From positions 558,001 through 622,000 of the forward strand of contig NZ_MRDM01000014.1 in the NCBI RefSeq assembly GCF_002008165.1: a stretch of 64,000 nt of DNA, given 5' to 3'. The notes beneath the pieces are model-generated. The model had not been told where the DNA came from. It did no database searches and was given only the letters and a program-made list of their open reading frames with translations. Shown here piece by piece: positions 1 through 7,157 of this stretch. Origin of the DNA: Rhizobium laguerreae. Lineage in GTDB: Bacteria; Pseudomonadota; Alphaproteobacteria; Rhizobiales; Rhizobiaceae. The translations under genes and the position numbers were made by a program. How positions within the stretch are numbered: the first letter of the stretch is position 1; the number at the start of each line of letters is the position of its first letter.

Positions 1-81
1 GAAAGACGTGTCGAGAGCGCCGACTTCGGAGGTGACGGCACGGTTGAAACGACGGACACGAGCGACAGGATCGTAAGTCAT
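1..81 (-). CDS. MarR-type regulator (probably MarR-GNAT fusion), 5' end only
   Basis: Only the first 27 codons lie in the window. They start at an ATG whose complement is at 79-81 and run off the left edge, reading MTYDPVARVRRFNRAVTSEV and on to ALDTSF. This N-terminus resembles the bifunctional proteins of rhizobia in which a MarR winged-helix domain is followed by a GNAT acetyltransferase domain. That identity is inference from a short stretch. A near-perfect palindrome sits directly upstream of the start codon, as expected for an autoregulated MarR gene. Confidence 0.55.
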   Translation of the reverse strand, partial: MTYDPVARVRRFNRAVTSEVGALDTSF

Positions 82-105
82 ATTATCTGACTTTAGTCAG
101 ATAAT
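82..105. promoter_or_regulatory. Palindromic operator next to MarR-type gene
   Basis: The sequence ATTATCTGACT, a TT spacer, then AGTCAGATAAT gives two perfect 11-base arms. It directly abuts the start codon of the leftward MarR-type gene. MarR dimers usually bind AT-rich palindromes of about this length over their own promoters, so this is a candidate autoregulatory site. Because it lies so close to the start codon it may also affect translation. Confidence 0.7.
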
Positions 106-197
106 TGATCCTGTCAATTCGGAGCACGCAAAGGGAGGGCATAAATGAGCCGCGCACTTCCCCGCCATCCGCCTTGCGCAGCAGCATCGCCTCGCCT

Positions 198-1038
198 ATG
201 GGAACGACAACGTTCCCAAGGCCTCCCGTGTTCCGTTTTGCCCTTCACGCCCTGATCGTCTCATCCTGACGCTGTTGACGCAGATCGGCGGCATCGCCTA
301 TCTCGTGGCGCTGGCCGCCTCCCACGCCTGGGGCTTGCGGCGGTTTTTGGCAAAGCTTGCGATCTTCCTGCTTTGTTATGCCAGCGCCACTTTTGCGGCG
401 AGTTTCGCCGCGCCGATCTTCGGGCGAGTTCCCCTCTCCTGCATCGCCGACGCGACGGACCGGCTCGTGGTCCGCTCCCCGATCTATTGCCTGCTGAACC
501 GCAACTACGTCACCCCAGAAGTGCACGATCTGGCAAAGGCGCTTGCCGCCCACATGGACAGGGAATTCCCCGGAGCCGTCACCGTTGCGCTGGATGCGAA
601 TTTCCCCTTCGTGAACGGCTTTCCGCTGCTGCCGCATCTGTCGCATGCCGACGGGAAAAAACTCGACTTCGCCTATTATTACAAGGATGTGGACGGCGCC
701 TTCCTGAATGGCGCCACCCGCTCCCCCATCGGCTATTTCGCTTCGAGCAACCCGCCCCCGGCGACGAACGGCCATGCGAAGGGCGCAATGACTGGCTTAC
801 CACCCGCTGGGACTTCGATGCGCTGCAGCCTCTGTTTCCGGCCTATTGGATCGAGGAGCAGCGCACATCGGCCGCGATCGGCTGGTTGACGAGCGAAGGT
901 GTGACGCGCTTCGGCCTGCGGAAGATCTTCATCGAGCCGCATCTGAAGAACGCGCTCGGCATCGCCGATAGCCATATCCGCTTTCAAGGTTGCCGCGCCG
1001 CCCGCCACGACGACCATATTCATATCCAGGTTGAGTGA
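198..1038 (+). pseudogene. LAS-type (M15/M74-like) metallopeptidase, two frameshifts
   Basis: The reading needs three frames. From ATG 198 (or GTG 228) it runs to about 266, shifts back one base, continues through the membrane and peptidase region to about 745, then shifts again and ends at TGA 1036-1038. Each shift fits a single-base loss. Two hydrophobic N-terminal helices are followed by SHADGKKLDFAYYY, with the zinc-ligand pattern SHxxGxxxD, and by a C-terminal HDDHIHIQ with the HxH ligand pair. These motifs are typical of LAS-fold peptidases that cut peptidoglycan peptides. As given, no single frame makes the whole protein. A TTG at 275 could start a partial product. Sequencing error cannot be excluded. 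Confidence 0.6.
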
Positions 1039-1068
1039 TCCTCTCTCCCGCCCCTCTCGCCTCGACTG

Positions 1069-1878
1069 TCACGAACGGCGGCGCGCCGTATAGATCGCCG
1101 TCGTCATGTTGCGTTCGACGTGTCCGCCAAAACGTGATGCGGCAATGTCTTCCAGAGTATCGAGCAGCGCGCCGCGCTCGGCCGGTGGCAGCGCTGCGAC
1201 GTTGGAATAGGTTGCATACAGCCTGCGGACGGCTGCCGGATCGAGCGTCAGCGTCCACGAGAGAAATTGCGGCTCGTCGGCAATGAAGCCGGTCGCGGCC
1301 AGTTCCGCGACACGGGCGCCAGTGTCCAGCCCGTGAGGCAATCGCTCCACATCGCCGCTCGACAGGCTCGATGGATGACTCGCGAACAGATGCACCGTTT
1401 CGTCATGGAAGGCATCCGGCCGGCCTGCATCGCCGAAGACGTTCCACCACAGGGCGACCGCGCCGCCCGGCCGAAGCAGACGATGGATCTTCTTCAGCGA
1501 AGCTTTCGGATCAAGCCAGTGAAACATCGTCGCGGCAGCGACCAGATCGAAGGAGGCCGGCTTGAGATCGGCGGTCTCGAAAGGCGCCTCGACGATATCA
1601 AGACAGGGATCGTCGATCGAGACGCGAAGGTAATCCGCAAGCCGGCCATCGGGCTCGACGGCAACGAGGCTGCGCGGCCGGTGACCGAGCAGCGCCACCG
1701 TCGCCAGCCCCGAACCGGCGCCGATCTCCAATATGTCGATGCCGGCCCTAAGACCGGCGCGCTCGCGCAGGGCCGCCCAGGTCGCCTGCGGATAAGGCGG
1801 CCGCGCGCTGTGATAATTGGCAGGATCATCGCCAAACGCCTCGCGGCCAAACCGCTGGTCAAGCTTTACCCTTTTCAT
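1069..1878 (-). CDS. Class I SAM-dependent methyltransferase
   Basis: 269 residues. The SAM-binding motif I, EIGAGSG, is at about residues 51-57, followed by the usual acidic motif (VAVEPDG) and a Methyltransf_11-type core (FDLVAAATMFHWLDP). The start is chosen at MKRVK because GGAG lies six bases upstream. An in-frame ATG 12 bases earlier has no ribosome site and itself contributes that GGAG. The gene lies 41 bases downstream of the same-strand LysR gene and may be co-transcribed. Members of this family methylate many small molecules, and the substrate cannot be read from the sequence. Confidence 0.85.
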   Translation of the reverse strand: MKRVKLDQRFGREAFGDDPANYHSARPPYPQATWAALRERAGLRAGIDILEIGAGSGLATVALLGHRPRSLVAVEPDGRLADYLRVSIDDPCLDIVEAPFETADLKPASFDLVAAATMFHWLDPKASLKKIHRLLRPGGAVALWWNVFGDAGRPDAFHDETVHLFASHPSSLSSGDVERLPHGLDTGARVAELAATGFIADEPQFLSWTLTLDPAAVRRLYATYSNVAALPPAERGALLDTLEDIAASRFGGHVERNMTTAIYTARRRS

Positions 1879-1919
1879 CGCGGACTCCATTCGGCCGAGG
1901 CGCTGTGGCACCCGAGATC

Positions 1920-2819
1920 TCAAGAATGACTGATTTCGGCAAGGAGCCAATCACGAAATGCCTTCACCTTGCGTTGGTGGATTGCGCGCGGCGGATACAC
2001 CACGAAGTATTGCGACGCGGATGTGAGCGCCTGTCTGAAAGGCCTGACCAGCCGGCCCGCGGCAAGGTCGGCGGCGACGAGCATCGTGCGCCCCAAAACC
2101 ACGCCTTCCCCCTGTACTGCGGATTCGACGGCGAAGGTGGCAGAGTCGAAGGTCAGGCCGCTCTTTGGATCGACATCGCTAACGTCGGCACTGCGCAGCC
2201 AAGTCGCCCAATCGATGGGGAATCCGTCGTGAATGAGCGTGTGATACTTCAGATCGCCAGGCTCGCGCAGGGGATACGCCCCTTCCAGAAGCCGGGGGCT
2301 GCAGACGGGAAAGACCTCTTCGCCGGTCAGCAACTCCGATGTCAGCCCCGGATATTCACCTCCGCCGTAGCGGATTGCGATGTCGATGCCGTCGGCGAGG
2401 AAGGTCGTCAGCCGGCCGGTCGTCGATATCCGTACATCGATGTCGCGGTTCGCCTGATGGAAACGATAGAGCCGCGGCACCAGCCACCGGCCGGCAAATC
2501 CGTCTGACGTGCTGACGTTGAGCGTCTTGTCCGAATGGCGGGCCGATGCCGATTTCGTTGCCGCCGCCAGCAGATCGAGCGCTTCGCGCACCGACTGCGC
2601 ATAAGGATCGCCAATAGCTGTCAGACGGACCGACCGCGTTCCCCTCTCGAACAGCTGCACGTCGAGCTGCTCCTCGAGGTGCTTGATCGCCCTGCTGATC
2701 GCGCCATGCGTCACGTTCAGTTCGTCGGCGGCTCGGGAAAAGCTCAGATGGCGCGCGGCCGCCTCAAAGCTCGGCAGGGCGTTCAGCGGCGGCAATCGTC
2801 TTGGCATAGGTCGGCTCAT
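1920..2819 (-). CDS. LysR-family transcriptional regulator (GcvA-like)
   Basis: 299 residues. The N-terminal winged helix-turn-helix (LPPLNALPSFEAAARHLSFS, then AADELNVTHGAISRAIKHLE) is followed by a LysR substrate-binding domain. The PLNALPSFEAAARH opening is typical of the GcvA/AmpR branch. Start codons at 2819 (MSRP) and 2807 (MPRR) are both possible, and neither has a strong ribosome site. An inverted repeat overlaps the first of them, which may favour the second. The target is unknown. The methyltransferase downstream and the divergent VOC gene at 2988 are the natural candidates. Confidence 0.88.
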   Translation of the reverse strand: MSRPMPRRLPPLNALPSFEAAARHLSFSRAADELNVTHGAISRAIKHLEEQLDVQLFERGTRSVRLTAIGDPYAQSVREALDLLAAATKSASARHSDKTLNVSTSDGFAGRWLVPRLYRFHQANRDIDVRISTTGRLTTFLADGIDIAIRYGGGEYPGLTSELLTGEEVFPVCSPRLLEGAYPLREPGDLKYHTLIHDGFPIDWATWLRSADVSDVDPKSGLTFDSATFAVESAVQGEGVVLGRTMLVAADLAAGRLVRPFRQALTSASQYFVVYPPRAIHQRKVKAFRDWLLAEISHS

Positions 2820-2840
2820 TTGTGAGTTTTGATCACAAAT
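2818..2840. promoter_or_regulatory. Inverted repeat, candidate LysR box
   Basis: ATTTGTGA, a 7-base spacer, then TCACAAAT: perfect 8-base arms in the LysR half-site geometry. It overlaps the first possible start codon of the LysR gene, so bound regulator could block its own expression. Confidence 0.55.
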
Positions 2841-2987
2841 CATTGCCGAAATTTGGTTTGTCGTCGAGCCCATACGCTTCATATGTTCGGGATAGGCGCC
2901 ACGTCTCCTTTATGAGACAGCATCGGCGCTAACGAGACGATCTGTGATTTCCTATCACCTATATCCGATGTTGCGGAGCAAACGACC

Positions 2988-3467
2988 ATGGCAACGATTT
3001 TCCCTTTCCTCTGGTTCAACACCCAGGCTGAAGAAGCCCGCGATTTTTATCTCTCCGTCTTCAGAAACGCGAAGAAACTCGGCTCCACGGAGGTGCCGGA
3101 CTGGGTCTCCGGAACGAACCGCACCGTGCCAATCGCCACCTATGATTTCGCGCTCGAAGACCTCAGGCTCAGGACATTCAATGCGGGGCCTGGCGACGGC
3201 TTCAACGATGCCGTCTCGTTCTTCGTCGAAACCAGGGATCAGGCCGAGACCGACTATTACTGGGAAGCGCTGACATCGGACGGCGGCTCGGAGCGGGCCT
3301 GCGGCTGGCTGCGGGACAAATTCGGCGTCAATTGGCAGGTCTGCCCCGAGATCACCCTCCGACTGATCGGCGATCCCGACCGCAAGAAGGCGGAGCGGAC
3401 GCTCCAGGCCATGTACAAAATGCGGAAGATCATCATCGCCGATCTTGAGGCGGCCTACGCCGGCTAG
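2988..3467 (+). CDS. VOC-family protein (PhnB-like, 3-demethylubiquinone methyltransferase-type domain)
   Basis: 159 residues. It opens with the family signature FLWFNTQAEEARDFYLSVF, and the C-terminal half carries the conserved block CGWLRDKFGVNWQVCPEI. The PhnB/YdcE-like vicinal-oxygen-chelate fold is a small metal-binding beta-alpha-beta-beta-beta unit that often works as a dimer. The actual reaction of this subgroup is mostly unknown despite the methyltransferase name used in domain databases. It is paralogous to the protein at 11456-11929. The gene is divergent from the LysR gene at 1920-2819, 168 bases away. Confidence 0.85.
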   Translation: MATIFPFLWFNTQAEEARDFYLSVFRNAKKLGSTEVPDWVSGTNRTVPIATYDFALEDLRLRTFNAGPGDGFNDAVSFFVETRDQAETDYYWEALTSDGGSERACGWLRDKFGVNWQVCPEITLRLIGDPDRKKAERTLQAMYKMRKIIIADLEAAYAG

Positions 3468-3488
3468 TGCATGTCGCCCATCACATAA

Positions 3489-3515
3489 GGACTAAAGCGC
3501 GGCGCGCTTTAGTCC
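3489..3515. repeat. Perfect 12-bp hairpin downstream of VOC gene
   Basis: GGACTAAAGCGC, loop GGC, then GCGCTTTAGTCC. It begins 21 bases after the VOC stop codon and has no T-run, so it is either a bidirectional terminator-like hairpin or a copy of a rhizobial palindromic repeat. Confidence 0.55.
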
Positions 3516-3601
3516 CATTGAACTCTTGGCTGGCATTGGCAATTGCGCCACGCACAAGCATACTGCTACCCGGGATGCCCGATTGGAATTGAGGGTGATC
3601 G

Positions 3602-4033
3602 ATGGAGACTGCGGTCAGGGACCTGTTCGCGCGATATCAGCAGTTCTTCAATCGCGCGCTGGATGGCGATGTGGATTTGGATGCGAGCGCGTCGTTCTAC
3701 GCTTCCGCGTTCATCGCAGCCTCGCCCTCCGGGGTCATGGCCGGAAAAAACGACGATCAACTCGGACGGATCATGGAGCAGGGCTATGAGCGGTATCGAG
3801 CGACAGGGACGAAAGAGATGCGGATACGCGATCTCAGGCTCTCCCCGATCGATGAGTGTCATTGCGTGGCTCACCTTGCCTGGACGGCGATCTACTCTCG
3901 ACAGGACGCGCCGGATATCTCGATAGATTTCGATGTCCATTATCTCGTTCAGAAACTGAATGGAGAGCCGAAGATATTTGGTTGGGTTTCCGGCGACGAG
4001 CAGGCACTCTTGAAAGAATACGGAATCGTCTGA
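3602..4033 (+). CDS. NTF2-like (SnoaL/DUF4440-type) protein
   Basis: 143 residues. A GAGGG ribosome site precedes ATG 3602. The helix-rich N-terminus (LFARYQQFFNRALDGDVDLD) followed by a strand-rich C-terminus ending in FGWVSGDEQALLKEYGI fits the cone-shaped NTF2-like fold, used by isomerases, hydrolases and ligand-binding proteins. No signal peptide is visible, so it is likely cytoplasmic. No catalytic residue can be assigned with confidence, and function is unknown. Confidence 0.7.
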   Translation: METAVRDLFARYQQFFNRALDGDVDLDASASFYASAFIAASPSGVMAGKNDDQLGRIMEQGYERYRATGTKEMRIRDLRLSPIDECHCVAHLAWTAIYSRQDAPDISIDFDVHYLVQKLNGEPKIFGWVSGDEQALLKEYGIV

Positions 4034-4139
4034 CACAGCGCGTCCCCAACCGCGCAAAAACAAAAGTTAGACCATCTCTGCGCCACGGAGAAACCAGGAA
4101 TGATATAGCCTCCGCGACGACGATACGATCCCTCGCCCG

Positions 4140-4232
4140 TCAGTGCCCGCCTTCGGTCTTGGCAAGCAGCCTGGCCAGCTCTTCGAGCTCTCCGGCCGAA
4201 AGGTGCCGGAGTTCTGCCGGCGGGCGATAGGC
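4140..4232 (-). pseudogene. Remnant: C-terminal tail of a MarR-family regulator
   Basis: The complement of 4140-4232 reads AYRPPAELRHLSAGELEELA followed by RLLAKTEGGH and a stop. This is the usual C-terminal dimerisation helix of MarR proteins. An in-frame stop lies immediately upstream and no start or HTH region is present, so only the tail survives. The rest of 4233-4630 shows no recognisable gene. It becomes AT-rich at about 4500-4600, which could be a promoter for the small reading frame at 4635. Confidence 0.45.
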
Positions 4233-4634
4233 TCAACGGACTACGGCTCAGGAGCTTGGCCGCCCGCTACGGCAGATGACCGCCCGATCTACGTCAACCA
4301 GCGCACCTAACGCTCACGACGCTCCAAACGCCTTCCCCTCCGCACTTCGACCTACCGGAACCGGACGACACAGGCTGGTTCGGATCCCATAAGCTGCGAG
4401 GATCAATGGCCGGATGGGTCAATGCACACATTGATGGCATCATCCCTCGCGGCTGGCCGAAGCAGTCAACGCTTCCAGGGAGGAGCCCCCGAATCCAATT
4501 TCAAACGATTTTTAAAATGGCCACTCCGAAAGCTAATCGATTTTAATTTTATCGTTAAAATTTTCTTGTTGCAGCGCAAAAGATTTTAGACATTAATTTG
4601 TGCGGATGCTCAGTTTATTCGTTGGAGAACTCGC

Positions 4635-4808
4635 ATGACTGTGACATTTCCGCTAACCGAAAAGCGCGACGCCGAGACATTGCTGAAACACTTGACGTCG
4701 CACAATCTCAGCGTTCCGGGAAACTGCGTCGTGTCGCTCAAGGCGCACGTCGCCCAGGTCTCATCCTCTCACACGACCGCGCTCGGCACCGCCCGTACCG
4801 CCTGGTAG
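4635..4808 (+). CDS. Small hypothetical protein, 57 residues
   Basis: A GGAGA ribosome site sits eight bases before ATG 4635, and an AT-rich stretch (4495-4600) lies upstream. The product begins MTVTFPLTEKRDAETLLKHL and ends in a Ser/Thr/Ala-rich tail. No family was recognised. The good start signals argue for translation. The low-complexity C-terminus, and a position inside a stretch that also holds a regulator remnant, suggest it may be a truncated gene. Confidence 0.35.
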   Translation: MTVTFPLTEKRDAETLLKHLTSHNLSVPGNCVVSLKAHVAQVSSSHTTALGTARTAW

Positions 4809-4844
4809 TCCCCGAGACGTCGAATTGCGGCAATCGAGCTGGCC

Positions 4845-5228
4845 TCAGCCGTCGTAGACGACAGCAATCTTGTTTCCGGTGGGGTCGCGCACGTAAGCGG
4901 AATACCAGTTCGGCCCGTAGTGCGGACGTAGACCAGGCGCGCCCTCGTCCGTTCCGCCGTTTGTCATGGCCGCATCGTAAAAAGCGTCCACCTCGGCATG
5001 GGACTTGGCCATGAAACCAACCATCGAGCCATTTCCGGCGCTCGCCGGTTCGCCGTTGATCGGCTTGCAAACCCATAGAACAAAACCGTCACCCTTCCCG
5101 CCTTCGGAATAGGCGCTCCATCCGGGAAATTCCCGATGTTTGCTCCAACCGATCGTTGCCAAAGTCGCATCATAAAACCTATTCGATTTGATGGAATCGA
5201 CTGCACCGACGGTCGCGTAGACGCTCAT
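4845..5228 (-). CDS. VOC-family (glyoxalase-like) protein
   Basis: 127 residues from an ATG preceded by GGGAAG. The sequence starts MSVYATVGAVDSIKSNRFYD and ends DPTGNKIAVVYDG, the standard opening and closing strands of a two-module VOC domain. The metal-ligand Glu of glyoxalase I is not obvious, so this may bind rather than convert its ligand. It is a standalone gene transcribed leftward. Confidence 0.82.
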   Translation of the reverse strand: MSVYATVGAVDSIKSNRFYDATLATIGWSKHREFPGWSAYSEGGKGDGFVLWVCKPINGEPASAGNGSMVGFMAKSHAEVDAFYDAAMTNGGTDEGAPGLRPHYGPNWYSAYVRDPTGNKIAVVYDG

Positions 5229-5400
5229 GATCTTCCCTTTCGCTGCTCCAAGATCGAGAGAATTCATATAGCAAACATGTGAACACAACAAGAACAGTTA
5301 GCTGCGAAGGTCAGCGACCAATCGCAGCGCAAGGTGATTGCCGTGTCTGCAAAAATTCCTATTCTGAGCGGCGCCGATGGCGACAAAAACCTGAGGCTTC

Positions 5401-6348
5401 ATGGCTATTTGCGACAGGAATTTGGATCAAATCATGACGACTCTAAGCCGCCCTGATCTCAGCGACATCCACCGTGGCGACTGGGTGGATCGCCGCTTGC
5501 CGGCCGGATGGCGGCCTTATACCCGGTTGGCGCGGCTGGATCGCCCGGTCGGAATATGGCTGACGCTCTTCCCGTGCTGGGCGGCCCTTATCCAGGCATC
5601 GCAAGGTCTCCCGGATCTCAGGCAATTGGCGATCTTCTCTCTCGGCGCTCTGCTGATGAGAAGTGCCGGTTCTACGGTCAACGACATCGCCGATCGGAAG
5701 TTTGACGGCCATGTCGAGCGGACCCGCTTTCGGCCTTTGGCAAGCGGAGAGATCGTCACACGACAAGCCTTTATCTTCCTGACCGTTGAACTCGCACTGG
5801 CGGCGTCGCTTCTGTTTTTCCTGACGCCCTACACGCGCCTCATCGCGATATGTGTCCTGCCGCTTGTCTTCGTCTATCCGCTCTGCAAGCGCTTCACCCA
5901 CTGGCCCCAGGCCGTCCTGGGCGCGGCGTTCAACTGGGGGATGCTGATGGCATGGGCGGAGGCTGCCGGACATATCCCGGCCGGCGCCGTGATGATGTGG
6001 ACCGGAGCCATCGCCTGGCAGATCGGCTATGATACGGTCTATGCCTATGTCGATCTGAAGGACGATACCCGTCTTGGCCTGAAATCGACGGCAATTCTAT
6101 TCGGCCGGCACGGCAAGACCTTTATCGGGCTATTCTATGCTCTGGCGGTCGGCGCGTGGTCACTCGGGGGCTGGCTATTGGACATGTCGCCGCCTTATGC
6201 GATCGGAATGCTGGTGATCGCCATCCATCTCGCCTGGCAGACCCAGCGGATCGATCTTGCCCGCCCGGAGGTGAACTATCGCCTGTTCCTGGCGAATATC
6301 CTGACCGGGCTGCTGCTCGCCTGCACGGCTTTGTCAGGCACATGGTAA
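5401..6348 (+). CDS. ubiA: UbiA-family prenyltransferase (4-hydroxybenzoate octaprenyltransferase-like)
   Basis: 315 residues, about eight to nine membrane helices. The first Asp-rich motif is NDIADRKFD at 94-102 and the second is DLKDD at 218-222; both bind Mg-prenyl diphosphate. The family joins a polyprenyl chain to 4-hydroxybenzoate, an early step of ubiquinone synthesis, at the inner membrane. The start at 5401 has GAGG nearby; ATG 5434 is an alternative. No other ubiquinone genes are adjacent, so this could be a second UbiA homologue acting on another aromatic acceptor. Confidence 0.85.
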   Translation: MAICDRNLDQIMTTLSRPDLSDIHRGDWVDRRLPAGWRPYTRLARLDRPVGIWLTLFPCWAALIQASQGLPDLRQLAIFSLGALLMRSAGSTVNDIADRKFDGHVERTRFRPLASGEIVTRQAFIFLTVELALAASLLFFLTPYTRLIAICVLPLVFVYPLCKRFTHWPQAVLGAAFNWGMLMAWAEAAGHIPAGAVMMWTGAIAWQIGYDTVYAYVDLKDDTRLGLKSTAILFGRHGKTFIGLFYALAVGAWSLGGWLLDMSPPYAIGMLVIAIHLAWQTQRIDLARPEVNYRLFLANILTGLLLACTALSGTW

Positions 6349-6370
6349 GCAGCTCGAGGACGTGACACCG

Positions 6371-7147
6371 ATGATCTATCTCAAACATGGCATACTCGCC
6401 GGGGCCATCATGCTGGCGGCAATGATGACATCCCTGCATCAGGCGCATGCGCAACCATGCGAGCAAGAAAGCTTCGAAGAAGCGAAATACGTCGTCTGCA
6501 CGCTGGAGCCGGGCAAAGCCGACCTCCGATTGTTCTGGAAAAACGCCGATGGCGCGGCATACCGCACTTTTTCAAGCCTTGCCGAAGCCGTTCGCGCCGA
6601 GGGCCGAGTCCTAGCCCTGGCCGTCAACGCCGGGATGTATCGGGCCGATTTTTCGCCGATGGGACTCTATGTCGAGAACGCCAGGGAATTGCAGCCCGCC
6701 AATACGACAAAGGCCGAAAGCTCCGCCGGTCAGGTGCCGAATTTCTATAAGAAGCCGAACGGCGTGTTCTTTCTGGGTGAAGCAGGTGCTGCGATACTCC
6801 CGACCGATGAATTTCTGAAACATCGGCCCAAAGTGCGGTTCGCCACGCAATCCGGCCCGATGCTTGTCATCGCTAACAAGCTGAACCCGATCTTCATCGT
6901 CGGCTCGACAGACCGAACCCGCCGCAGCGGTGTCGGCGTCTGCGACGGTGGCGCGGTTCGTTTCGCGATCAGCGAAGACGGGGTGAATTTCCACGATTTT
7001 GCACGGCTCTTCCGAGACCACCTGAAATGCCCCGATGCCTTGTTTCTAGATGGCGGACGCGGTGTCGGACTGTACAATCCCGAAATGGGCCGCAACGACT
7101 GGTCTTGGCACGGCGGCTACGGCCCTATCTTCGGGCTCGTCGAATAG
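6371..7147 (+). CDS. Secreted phosphodiester glycosidase (NAGPA/DUF2233) domain protein
   Basis: 258 residues. A signal peptide (about 1-28, ending HQAHA) precedes the mature protein. The NAGPA-type core shows ALAVNAGMYRADFSPMGLYV, FYKKPNGVFFL, a strand with TQSGPMLV, and the C-terminal FLDGGRGVGLY. The family is related to the enzyme that uncovers mannose-6-phosphate in animals; bacterial members are periplasmic and poorly characterised. ATG 6371 is preferred over GTG 6362, which lies too close to GAGG. It begins 22 bases after the UbiA gene and is probably co-transcribed. Confidence 0.8.
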   Translation: MIYLKHGILAGAIMLAAMMTSLHQAHAQPCEQESFEEAKYVVCTLEPGKADLRLFWKNADGAAYRTFSSLAEAVRAEGRVLALAVNAGMYRADFSPMGLYVENARELQPANTTKAESSAGQVPNFYKKPNGVFFLGEAGAAILPTDEFLKHRPKVRFATQSGPMLVIANKLNPIFIVGSTDRTRRSGVGVCDGGAVRFAISEDGVNFHDFARLFRDHLKCPDALFLDGGRGVGLYNPEMGRNDWSWHGGYGPIFGLVE

Positions 7148-7157
7148 CGCACTCGCA

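Noticed and set aside
3949..4236. 95-codon minus-strand frame over the NTF2-like gene end
   Set aside because: It overlaps a well-supported plus-strand gene, and its frame differs from the MarR tail, which is the only recognisable piece here.
4233..4630. Possible IS66-type transposase remnant
   Set aside because: A stretch around 4400-4460 gives a vaguely transposase-like peptide, but there are no conserved motifs or inverted ends, and the resemblance is too weak to call.
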